A stretch of 64,000 nt of DNA from Lewinellaceae bacterium (GTDB lineage Bacteria; Bacteroidota; Bacteroidia; Chitinophagales; Saprospiraceae): NCBI GenBank assembly GCA_020636095.1, contig JACJYN010000004.1, forward strand, positions 744,001-808,000, read 5' to 3'. The notes below the pieces were generated by a model. That model made no database searches and was not told the origin of the DNA. It worked only from the letters and a program-made list of their open reading frames with translations. The first letter of the stretch is position 1; the number at the start of each line of letters is the position of its first letter. Of the stretch, positions 1 through 6,901 are shown in pieces. Both the position numbers and the translations under genes were made by a program.

Positions 1-175
1 GGAACGGGAAGCGCGGACTCAATATATTCATGTATATCCCAAAAGTATGCTCAACCGGGTTACGAGCCCGGACATAGGCATGGGCTGGTCGATGAACCCT
101 TATCAGGGCTGTGAGCACGGTTGTATCTACTGCTATACCTGGAACTCTTCGAACAGCATCGCAACCCGCAGTTGA
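1..175 (+). pseudogene. Truncated N-terminus of a radical SAM protein
   Basis: Frame 2 is open from the window edge to a TGA at 173-175. It carries the cluster motif CEHGCIYC (CxxxCxxC) preceded by NPYQG, as in SplB-like/PA0069-type radical SAM proteins. In that family the text after CxxxCxxCY continues for about 250 residues beginning ARNTHE. Here it turns into TWNSSNSIATRS and stops, and no continuation was found in any frame before the HD gene at 279. The start lies outside the window. The cluster motif is seen; the family is recognised by similarity; loss of the catalytic domain by deletion or rearrangement is inference. The stub could also be a sequencing or assembly artefact. Confidence 0.6.
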
Positions 176-278
176 GCTTGTTTTGAGGCTACTTTTGAAC
201 AACACACCCCTCCACAGTTTTCAGCTGGCTATCCTATTTTTGTATATTGGGCATTTGTACCCTTTGGATTGAAGCAAA

Positions 279-1451
279 ATGGATAAAGAACTGCTACAGC
301 AAGCCCGGAAGTATGTATATGGTTACCTTACTGAACACCTGCCGGCGGAGTATGTCTTCCATGATTATGACCATGCCGAGGAAGTGGCCGAGGTGGCCGG
401 CATGCTGGCTAAAAAGGCAGAAATGCCGCAAGAACAGGCCATTCTGTTGAAATTGGCAGCCTGGTTCCATGATGTTGGCTATACGGAGGGAGCCGAAGGC
501 CATGAAGAACGGAGCGCCGTCATTGCCCGCCAGTTTATGGAGGAAAAGGGAATGGCTGAGGAAAGCATCCAGTTCGTTGAACAACTGATTCGGGCCACCC
601 ACCACGATGCTGTTCCGGAGGCGGCGCCTGAGAAGATATTACACGACGCCAACTACTCCTTTCTGGGCAGGAAGCGCTTTGAGCGAAGAGGCCAGTTGCT
701 GAGGCTGGAGGAAGAAAGGGCTTCCGGAGAGCGGTTTACCATGCTGGAATGGAACCGCAGGCTGCTGGATATGCAGCTGTCGGTAAAATTTCACACCATC
801 TGGGCACAGGGCGCCTTCTCAAAACGAAGGAACAAAAATATTGCCGGCCACAAGGAGAGTTTGGCCAAGGCCCGCAAAACAGACATTCGCAAGCAAACAG
901 GAAAAGATTTTGGCCGGGGGGTGGACACGATCTACCGGGTCACGCTCCGCAATCACATCAACCTGAGTTCCATAGCCGATGGCAAAGCCAACATGATCAT
1001 TAGCATCAACACCTTGGTGTTGTCTATCCTCATCACGGCGGCCAGCGCCGGGTTCTCGCTTTCTCAGCAGACGATCGGCGAAAACCTTAAATTCATCATC
1101 CCTGTATTGCTCCTGATGTTGACCTCGCTTACCGCAATCACCTTTGCCGTCTTTTCCGCCATGCCCAAAGTTTCCGGGCAGGAATTTACCGAAGATGACG
1201 TTCGGCAGCACCGGGTAAGCCTGCTTTACTTCGGCAATTTTTTAAAAATCCCCAAGGATGACTTTGTCGACTATCTGCGGGGCCTCAAAGAAGACCAGGC
1301 CGTTCTCTATGACGACCTTTCCCGGGACCTTTACAACCTGGGGCAGGTATTACAGAAAAAATACCTCCTGCTGACCTATGCCTACCGCGTTTTTGTCGGC
1401 GGGCTGGCCCTAAGTTTTATTGCTTTTCTGGCCGCCTTTCTGCTTCTTTGA
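279..1451 (+). CDS. HD-domain phosphohydrolase fused to a Pycsar-effector-type membrane domain (PycTM)
   Basis: A 390-residue protein. Residues about 1-190 form an HD domain: a histidine in FHDYDHAEE, the metal pair in AAWFHDVGY, then THHD and ILHDAN. Such domains usually hydrolyse nucleotides or phosphodiesters. From about 215 it matches the DUF5706/PycTM domain of Pycsar effectors: YRVTLRNHINLSSIADGKAN, a hydrophobic segment at about 243-262, a second at about 278-300, and a third at the extreme C-terminus. In Pycsar defence a cyclic nucleotide from a uridylate cyclase triggers membrane effectors; no cyclase gene lies in this window. HD-PycTM proteins are common in Bacteroidota, and a signalling or defence role is inference. 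Its 5' neighbour is a broken gene. Confidence 0.75.
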   Translation: MDKELLQQARKYVYGYLTEHLPAEYVFHDYDHAEEVAEVAGMLAKKAEMPQEQAILLKLAAWFHDVGYTEGAEGHEERSAVIARQFMEEKGMAEESIQFVEQLIRATHHDAVPEAAPEKILHDANYSFLGRKRFERRGQLLRLEEERASGERFTMLEWNRRLLDMQLSVKFHTIWAQGAFSKRRNKNIAGHKESLAKARKTDIRKQTGKDFGRGVDTIYRVTLRNHINLSSIADGKANMIISINTLVLSILITAASAGFSLSQQTIGENLKFIIPVLLLMLTSLTAITFAVFSAMPKVSGQEFTEDDVRQHRVSLLYFGNFLKIPKDDFVDYLRGLKEDQAVLYDDLSRDLYNLGQVLQKKYLLLTYAYRVFVGGLALSFIAFLAAFLLL

Positions 1452-1491
1452 CCGAGGAAAAATAATTCTCAAATATTTGAGCCTATCTCCC

Positions 1492-1541
1492 CCAACGTTT
1501 TACGATGCCCCTTCGTCTTTAAAGGCAAAGACTGTAAAACG
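1492..1541 (+). promoter_or_regulatory. ECF-type promoter and hairpin leader before the sigma gene
   Basis: An AAC (1494-1496) and a CGTC (1514-1517) separated by 17 bp match the usual ECF sigma -35/-10 layout, suggesting autoregulation. The stretch also forms a hairpin: CGTTTTAC (1496-1503) pairs with GTAAAACG (1534-1541), and inside it GTCTTT pairs with AAAGAC. The ATG follows at 1547. A 14-bp palindrome CTCAAATATTTGAG lies at 1468-1481. The second ECF gene (62645) has the same arrangement, which raises confidence. Confidence 0.45.
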
Positions 1542-1546
1542 GAGCA

Positions 1547-2137
1547 ATGGCTAATAATTTTGCAAGGTTGACACCAATATCTGTGGTGGTAGGACGCAAT
1601 AAGGAATCATCGGAGCTCCCGGATATCATTGAGGCCTGCAAGATCGGGAAGCGGCAGGCCCAGCAGCAACTGTACCAACAGTTCTACCATTCTCTTTTTG
1701 CCATTTGCCTGCGTTACGCTACAGACCATGACCAGGCTAAAAGCCTGGTTAACCAGGCTTTTTTAAAGGCTTTTCAATCCCTGCACCAATGCAAAGACTT
1801 TAAGGCTTTTCCTGCCTGGATCAACCGCATTGCGGTCAATACCTGCATTGACCATGTGCGCAAGCTAAAAAAGAAACGTACGGCGCCCCTCGACCAGGCA
1901 GCCGAGATAGCCATCCCTTCCTCCGTTTTGGATAAGATCGCAGCTGAAGACCTGCTGGCGATGTTGCAAAAACTGCCGCCTATGACCCGGGCTGTTTTTT
2001 CAATGTACGTTATCGACGGGTATAAACATGCAGAGATCGCCCAGCAGTTGGGCATGAGTGAAGGGACCTCCCGCTGGCATCTATCATCGGCAAAACAGGA
2101 GCTTAAGCGATTAATACAAAATTATGGCCTTCTTTGA
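1547..2137 (+). CDS. ECF RNA polymerase sigma factor
   Basis: A 196-residue sigma-70 family protein of extracytoplasmic-function type. Region 2 spans about 45-115, with the conserved AFLKAFQSL and an INRIAVNTCIDHVRK helix that would contact the -10 element. Region 4 spans about 135-192, with LPPMTRAVFSMYVIDGY and a helix-turn-helix HAEIAQQLGMSEGTSRWHL for -35 binding. No region 1.1 or 3 is present. The next gene, 48 bp downstream on the same strand, encodes a membrane protein of the type that often acts as the partner anti-sigma factor. The target genes are unknown; the nearby curli locus is a possible but unproven target. Confidence 0.92.
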   Translation: MANNFARLTPISVVVGRNKESSELPDIIEACKIGKRQAQQQLYQQFYHSLFAICLRYATDHDQAKSLVNQAFLKAFQSLHQCKDFKAFPAWINRIAVNTCIDHVRKLKKKRTAPLDQAAEIAIPSSVLDKIAAEDLLAMLQKLPPMTRAVFSMYVIDGYKHAEIAQQLGMSEGTSRWHLSSAKQELKRLIQNYGLL

Positions 2138-2185
2138 TGTTAGCGAAAAGGTACGCTATTTGTCAAAGGTTTCAAGGATAGGATT

Positions 2186-3481
2186 ATGAGTCATCACGAT
2201 AAATTTTGGGAAAAGTTCGGACAAAAGATTCGGCAATATCAACCGACAGCTTCTACCGGGAGCGACTGGCAAGCTATGGAACAATTGCTGGATAAGCCTG
2301 CTCGCCCCGCCAATAAGATAAATGGAAAATTGCTGGCTTTAATCCTGGTAGCAATGGCCGGCGGCTATCTGGCAGGCGCATGGTATGGCTTTCCCTCTAT
2401 CCCCGATCAATTAGGGGCTTTCCCCATCCCTATGGCAGGTATTGCTCAAATGAAAAAAACAACACCTGATCAAGCTGGTAGCCCTGATCCTTCTGCCATC
2501 GATGACGAAGACACAGCAAAGCATGAAGCAGTTGTTGGCGCCCTGTCCCGTAGAATTGAGGACACCAAAAAACGGAAACCCGGCGCTTATCCTCCCGTTC
2601 CCGGCAACCTTGCTTCCACCCATAATCGCCGGGATGTATCAGCCATAGAAACATCTACACTTTTAGGAGAGGAAGGCCATCTGGAGGAACCAATCGGGTC
2701 AATTACAGAGAGCCTAGAAGCAGTGGATGGAAAGAGCCATATAACAACTTCTGTTTTTTTTAATGATGAGGTGCTTTCCAGCCTTCCTGTTGTTTCAGGC
2801 AATGTTGTTACTCATCAGGCAGGACTCGCATCAGCCGAATACCCCGCTTCACCCGAAAGAATACACCGAAGGATGTACGGCGGATTCCTGCTGGGTAGCA
2901 ACCTATCTATTCCGGGGGATGGGAGTTCTTCCTTATATCCTTTTGGAGGCATTTTCGGAGGTTTACAAATCACCCCCCGCTGGGCTGTACAAGTAGAAGC
3001 CCATGTAAAATATGTGGATAATCTGTCGGTCGCCTACGAACGAACCGTCCAGTTGGAAACCAACAACGGTTACTCTTTCGACCAGGCTTCCAGTGGCGTT
3101 ATCGAAAAAAGCTATTTGGCGCTCGAAATGCCTTTGGTAGCTAAATACAAGGTATCTCCGACATGGAGTATACTGGCTGGCGTCCGCCCTGCCCTAATCA
3201 TAGATACCCCTTCTTCCTTCTTAGGCCAGAATAGACAAGAGGCGTCCTTTACTGCACAAAACGGTAACGGGCAGTCCCGTTCAGATGTAAGTAGTGAACC
3301 CGAGCTTCGCAAATTCGATGTTGGAGTGTCCGTAGCCCTCGAATGGGCGTTTCACCGCCGCTGGTCATTGGACGCTCGCTTTTCCCGTGGCCTCCTCGGC
3401 CTTGCCTCCAATCAGGTATTTCAATCCGACAACCAACACTTTAATTCCGGCTTTCAACTTTCTGTCCGAAGAAAATTTTAA
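2186..3481 (+). CDS. Membrane-anchored anti-sigma-like protein with outer-membrane beta-barrel domain
   Basis: A 431-residue protein. Residues 1-45 are cytoplasmic, begin HHDKFWEKFGQKIRQYQP and resemble the short N-termini of Bacteroidota anti-sigma-like proteins. One membrane segment follows at about 47-70. Residues about 85-225 are a low-complexity linker. From about 230 to the end there is an outer-membrane beta-barrel-like domain (MYGGFLLGSNLSI, then GGIFGGLQITPRWAVQVEA, ending FQLSVRRKF). Genes of this layout commonly follow ECF sigma genes in Saprospiria-like genomes. The C-terminal domain may be a periplasmic sensor rather than a true pore, since a barrel joined to an inner-membrane helix is topologically odd. 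Partnership with the sigma factor is inferred from gene order. Confidence 0.6.
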   Translation: MSHHDKFWEKFGQKIRQYQPTASTGSDWQAMEQLLDKPARPANKINGKLLALILVAMAGGYLAGAWYGFPSIPDQLGAFPIPMAGIAQMKKTTPDQAGSPDPSAIDDEDTAKHEAVVGALSRRIEDTKKRKPGAYPPVPGNLASTHNRRDVSAIETSTLLGEEGHLEEPIGSITESLEAVDGKSHITTSVFFNDEVLSSLPVVSGNVVTHQAGLASAEYPASPERIHRRMYGGFLLGSNLSIPGDGSSSLYPFGGIFGGLQITPRWAVQVEAHVKYVDNLSVAYERTVQLETNNGYSFDQASSGVIEKSYLALEMPLVAKYKVSPTWSILAGVRPALIIDTPSSFLGQNRQEASFTAQNGNGQSRSDVSSEPELRKFDVGVSVALEWAFHRRWSLDARFSRGLLGLASNQVFQSDNQHFNSGFQLSVRRKF

Positions 3482-3691
3482 TTTTCCCTCCTGCCAATGC
3501 AACAATCGGGACAACAAGGCGTATACCGAAGAAAGTAAGGTCAAACGTTGATCTCTTACACCCCAGCTCCCCATAATAAGAGTCCAATTCGCATTAGCCA
3601 ACACGGAAATTAAAATCTTGGGACGAATCCAGCCTTATGGTGACCGCTACCGCGTGGCAGACAGTCCTGGATTTGGGAAAAAACCAGAACA

Positions 3692-4066
3692 ATGAATAGT
3701 AGTACTAAATCCCCTAACAATCGCCAACAATTTGAAGCCAAAAAGAACTGGTTGGGTAAATTGAATGCCATCATCTCAGTCCAACTGCATGACCCCAACC
3801 TCACAATACCCCAAATCGCTGAAGAACTATTTATGAGCGAGCGGCAATTCTACCGGCGGGTTAAACAGGAAACGGGATTTACACCCAACCAATATCTTCA
3901 GGTCGCCAGATTGTCCAAGGCAAAGGAGCTGCTTGGGGCTAGAAAAAGCATAACAATAAAAGAAGCAGCCATGTCTGTAGGCTACTCGCGCCCCGATTAC
4001 TTCTCAAAGTTGTTTGAAGCCTATTTTGGTATCCGCCCGGCTGCTTTTCTAAGGAATTGTCAGTAA
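3692..4066 (+). CDS. AraC-family DNA-binding protein (helix-turn-helix domain only)
   Basis: A 124-residue protein consisting almost wholly of the two helix-turn-helix motifs of AraC regulators: LTIPQIAEELFMSERQFYRR (about 46-65) and ITIKEAAMSVGYSRPDYFSKLF with the family signature near the C-terminus (FGIRPAAF). No ligand-binding, receiver or sensor domain is attached. It may therefore be a constitutive regulator, or the surviving tail of a hybrid two-component protein. The 210 bp before it stays open in one frame from 3552 without a recognisable domain, which leaves the second option open. It lies just upstream of the curli promoter, whose paired direct repeats fit an AraC-type operator. 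Confidence 0.8.
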   Translation: MNSSTKSPNNRQQFEAKKNWLGKLNAIISVQLHDPNLTIPQIAEELFMSERQFYRRVKQETGFTPNQYLQVARLSKAKELLGARKSITIKEAAMSVGYSRPDYFSKLFEAYFGIRPAAFLRNCQ

Positions 4067-4099
4067 AATTCGATCATCTTTGCCTGATTTAGTGCAAAA

Positions 4100-4130
4100 T
4101 GGCAGAATATTAGGCGAGATTGGCAGAATA
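4100..4130 (+). promoter_or_regulatory. Direct-repeat operator candidate for the AraC-type regulator
   Basis: TGGCAGAATA occurs at 4100-4109 and again at 4121-4130, in direct orientation with a 21-bp period (two helical turns). The second copy overlaps the putative -33 box. AraC-family activators classically bind direct repeats at this spacing next to the RNA polymerase site. The regulator gene ends 33 bp upstream. Confidence 0.5.
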
Positions 4131-4156
4131 GTGAGTATCATTGTACTTATATTTGC
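4120..4156 (+). promoter_or_regulatory. Bacteroidetes-type promoter of the curli locus
   Basis: TATATTTGC at 4148-4156 fits the Bacteroidetes -7 consensus TAnnTTTGc exactly. A TTGG at 4120-4123 lies at about the expected distance (24 bp, slightly long) for the -33 element. Transcription would begin near 4162 and leave a leader of about 240 nt before the fibre gene at 4404. Nothing else was recognised in that AT-rich leader. Confidence 0.55.
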
Positions 4157-4403
4157 CACTGTAATCTTGAGACACTCTGGCTTTTACACCAGGAGTGATA
4201 AGAACAGGCTCACACTACATATCAAAATTGAAATTATATTTTTTTGGAAGATTACTCTTTCAGATCAGGTAGTTTATGCCGCCCATTAACCGGCCTATCT
4301 CCGAATGAATATCGGTGACTGGCCTGAAGGCGTTTTAGCTCACTTGAAAGACAACTATCTAATTCTTAACTAACATTTTATAATCTTAAATTTTAATTCG
4401 GAC

Positions 4404-5405
4404 ATGAAGAAAATCTATTTAGTAATCACAGCATTTCTCTTTGTCCTGGGCACGGCTCTGGCCCAGGATAACAAGTCAAGCGTCACGGTTTCCGGAGACA
4501 GCGATGACAACACCATTTCCGTCTCGCAGGAGCAGGACGACAATGAAACCAACGTTTCGGATATCAGCGTTGTTGACGATTCTGACCGGAACGATGTCGA
4601 CGTCGACCAGGATGGCGAAAACCAGCTTAGCACAGTAAATATCGAGTTTGGCGGGAACAACGAAGTTGATGTTGATCAGGATGACAAAGACAACTCTTCC
4701 GATGTATTGATCGTCGACGGCAATTACAACAACGTTGATGTCGACCAGGAAAGTGATGACAACACCTCGATTGTCAACATCACTGATGTTTCAGACTACA
4801 ACGAGGTGGATGTGCTTCAGGACGGTTCCGGCGGCCATTTTTCTATTGTTGATATTTTTGCTGGTGGCCAGGGCAATGAAGTCGATGTAGAACAGCAAGG
4901 CAAGGAGCAGGAGTCGAATGTTTTCATCACATTTGACAGCTGGGACAACGATGTCGATGTCTATCAGGAAGGGGAACAAAACGCTTCTTTCGTTTCTATC
5001 GATGATGCCAGCGATGATAATGATGTTGACGTCAACCAGAGCGGTGAGGACAATTTCTCTGACGTCGGTGTGGTTATTTTTAGCAAGGACAACGATGTCG
5101 ATGTCACTCAGGATGGCGACGACAACTTCTCAACAGTAGGGGTCTCCTTGGGTTCTGATGGCAACAACGTAGACGTTACGCAGGATGGCGATGACCTGGA
5201 TTCTGATGTGGTCATCGATGATTTTTCCTCTGAAAACGACATTGACGTCAATCAGGACGGTGACAACCACGAATCGGGCGTTTACATCATCGGCGACAGC
5301 TCTTACAACGATGTAGAGGTTAGCCAGTACGGCAACTACAGCGGCAGTAACGTTGGCGTTTACGACGGTTCTGACAGCAACTCGATCGAAGTTATTCAGA
5401 AATAA
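4404..5405 (+). CDS. csgA: Asp-rich curlin-repeat fibre protein (CsgA-like)
   Basis: A 333-residue secreted protein. Residues 1-20 are a signal peptide ending ALAQ. The rest is about 13 imperfect repeats of roughly 23 residues, each with the curlin pattern N-x-V-x-V-x-Q-x-G-x-x-N (for example NDVDVDQDGEN and NDVDVTQDGDDN) and a second strand S-x-V in between. Curlin repeats stack as a beta-solenoid and polymerise into extracellular amyloid. The repeats are unusually acidic: most strands read DVDV or EVDV. CsgB-, CsgE-, CsgF- and CsgG-like genes follow on the same strand, which supports the assignment. It could be named differently in other schemes, but the major-subunit role fits its length and position. 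Confidence 0.88.
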   Translation: MKKIYLVITAFLFVLGTALAQDNKSSVTVSGDSDDNTISVSQEQDDNETNVSDISVVDDSDRNDVDVDQDGENQLSTVNIEFGGNNEVDVDQDDKDNSSDVLIVDGNYNNVDVDQESDDNTSIVNITDVSDYNEVDVLQDGSGGHFSIVDIFAGGQGNEVDVEQQGKEQESNVFITFDSWDNDVDVYQEGEQNASFVSIDDASDDNDVDVNQSGEDNFSDVGVVIFSKDNDVDVTQDGDDNFSTVGVSLGSDGNNVDVTQDGDDLDSDVVIDDFSSENDIDVNQDGDNHESGVYIIGDSSYNDVEVSQYGNYSGSNVGVYDGSDSNSIEVIQK

Positions 5406-5432
5406 GGCACAAAGCGGTACCTTAAAAGGCAT

Positions 5433-5462
5433 AGAGAAAGAGTTGGTTTCAACTCTTTCTCT
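5433..5462 (+). terminator. Hairpin between fibre gene and CsgB-like gene (attenuator)
   Basis: AGAGAAAGAGTTG (5433-5445) and CAACTCTTTCTCT (5450-5462) form a perfect 13-bp stem with a 4-nt GTTT loop, followed by TTCC rather than a clean T run. It lies 28 bp after the fibre-gene stop, and the next curli gene follows. Partial termination or 3'-end protection would give more fibre-subunit mRNA than downstream mRNA; this is inference. Confidence 0.55.
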
Positions 5463-5497
5463 TTCCTCGTTTACAATCATTATAATATACAGCATCT

Positions 5498-6040
5498 ATG
5501 AAAAAAGTGAACCATTTGATCTTGCTTTTCTTTCTTTTTGCCCTATCTTTTGGGTTGAACGCCCAGGTAAACGGAAGTGTGGAAGACGAGCTGATTGAAG
5601 CACTGGAAACGGTACCGAGCCTGGATGGCAACCTGAGCCGGGTAACCCTGGATCAGGCGTCGTCCAATGTCGTGGAAATTGAACAGTACAACCGCCAGCT
5701 GGCCGATGTGCAGCAAAGCGGGAGTTACAATGAAGTACACCTCATCATGGATGGGGACCTGAACGGGGCGGTGATTCGTCAGGATGGACATCGCAATCAA
5801 GCCGATATCTACCTGGACGGAGTTGAAACCACTCTGGGGGTTGTACAGGATGGCAATGATAATTTGCTGCAGCTGGACTACCAAAACACGAAGGACATCA
5901 ATGCCCGTTTCATACAGAACGGCTCGAATATCACCGTAACGCACAAAGCGGAAGATATTGAAGGCCTGAACTACACCATTGAAGTTACCGGCTATGATAT
6001 GAATATACAGGTGGAAGACCTGAACCAGTACTTAAAATAA
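5498..6040 (+). CDS. csgB: CsgB-like curlin-repeat protein (possible nucleator)
   Basis: A 180-residue protein with a signal peptide (about 1-22, ending LNAQ). It has weaker curlin-like units than the preceding protein: NVVEIEQYNRQLADVQQSG, AVIRQDGHRNQADI, LGVVQDGNDN and ARFIQNGSN. The units are fewer, less acidic and interrupted, as expected of a minor or nucleating subunit. The C-terminal 40 residues lack the pattern. It follows the fibre gene after the hairpin and is transcribed in the same direction. The nucleator role rests on repeat type and position; it might instead be a second minor fibre subunit. Confidence 0.65.
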   Translation: MKKVNHLILLFFLFALSFGLNAQVNGSVEDELIEALETVPSLDGNLSRVTLDQASSNVVEIEQYNRQLADVQQSGSYNEVHLIMDGDLNGAVIRQDGHRNQADIYLDGVETTLGVVQDGNDNLLQLDYQNTKDINARFIQNGSNITVTHKAEDIEGLNYTIEVTGYDMNIQVEDLNQYLK

Positions 6041-6150
6041 AAATGCAAGCCGGCAAAAGAAAATACTTTAACCCTATTGTCGTTTTGTGAATAAGCAAAG
6101 TGCAGTATTGGCGTTTATCAACTTTTTATCATTTAATTACTTATTGAATT

Positions 6151-6564
6151 ATGCATAGATTTTTCTCAGCCCTGATGATATTTTTTTGTAGCAGTGTTTT
6201 TGTTTTTGGGCAAGGCATGGGAAAAAAAACTACAGTAGACGGGCAAATCCTTTATGAACTGAAGGGTGACAAGCTGAGCCTTAAGGCTCAATGTGAAAAC
6301 AAGACAGATAAAAGCCTGGACCTAACCTATCAACTCAAGATTGCCCAAACCGATAGCGGGAATAATTCCGTATCCAACAGCCAGGGCGGCAAAAAAGAAC
6401 TGGCGGCTCACGAATCCAAAATCCTTTCTTCTTCCACCTTATCCTGGCGCGAAGGAAGCAGCATCACTGTAACCCTGAATATTTACCACAAGAAAAAACT
6501 CCTGGATTCCAATACCCTTACACTACCCGTGGAAGAGGAGGAAGGCAAATCTGGTAAAAAGTGA
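6151..6564 (+). CDS. CsgH-like periplasmic curli chaperone/inhibitor candidate
   Basis: A 137-residue exported protein. A signal peptide (about 1-20, ending VFGQ) precedes a single beta-sandwich-like domain with alternating strands and the signature NNSVSNSQGGKKEL. That signature resembles the S-N-x-x-Q-G-G strand of CsgH, the alphaproteobacterial counterpart of the curli inhibitor CsgC. The same domain reappears at the N-terminus of the CsgE-containing protein at 6902. A charged tail, EEEEGKSGKK, ends the chain. Preventing premature fibre formation in the periplasm is inferred from family and context; the match was made by eye. Confidence 0.55.
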   Translation: MHRFFSALMIFFCSSVFVFGQGMGKKTTVDGQILYELKGDKLSLKAQCENKTDKSLDLTYQLKIAQTDSGNNSVSNSQGGKKELAAHESKILSSSTLSWREGSSITVTLNIYHKKKLLDSNTLTLPVEEEEGKSGKK

Positions 6565-6901
6565 ATATTTTTTTCAAACTACAGGAAACATTTCTCTGAA
6601 GCTTACCGTACAACTATCTAATCGTGGGTTTTTATTTTGAGCAAAAGGCAGAAGGACTGACACACAGGCTACTGTCTGAATACCGGGTGCTGGAAAATAC
6701 AGGAAACTACACACTCCCTGCCGCATCCTAATCTCTTCAGGAGGCACACATACGACCTTTCATATTTGAAGCTTTTTGTCTTCAGGCAAGACTTCCCGCC
6801 TCGTACGCCGGAAGCTGGTTGCGGTTACACCCCCATGGAAGGATTTCCTGGCGAGCCCTGATGTACCAAAGAAGCCCTATTAATCCCGTAATCGAATTGG
6901 T
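6565..6901 (+). other. Intergenic gap inside the curli locus
   Basis: No coding frame of substance and no strong hairpin seen. The 13-mer ACAACTATCTAAT at 6610-6622 also occurs at 4351-4363, upstream of the fibre gene. A possible weak promoter (CATATTTG near 6761) could drive the downstream secretion genes separately from the fibre genes. Confidence 0.3.

Noticed and set aside
4080..4289. 69-codon open frame over the curli promoter
   Set aside because: It covers the operator repeats and -7 box and encodes no recognisable protein.
4404..5405. Regularly spaced DNA repeats as a possible CRISPR or tandem array
   Set aside because: The periodicity comes from curlin protein repeats; the DNA units are diverged, in frame and lack constant spacers.
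4351..6622. Shared 13-mer ACAACTATCTAAT before the fibre gene and inside the curli gap
   Set aside because: Only two copies, at different distances from the genes, with no palindromic or promoter character; may be chance.
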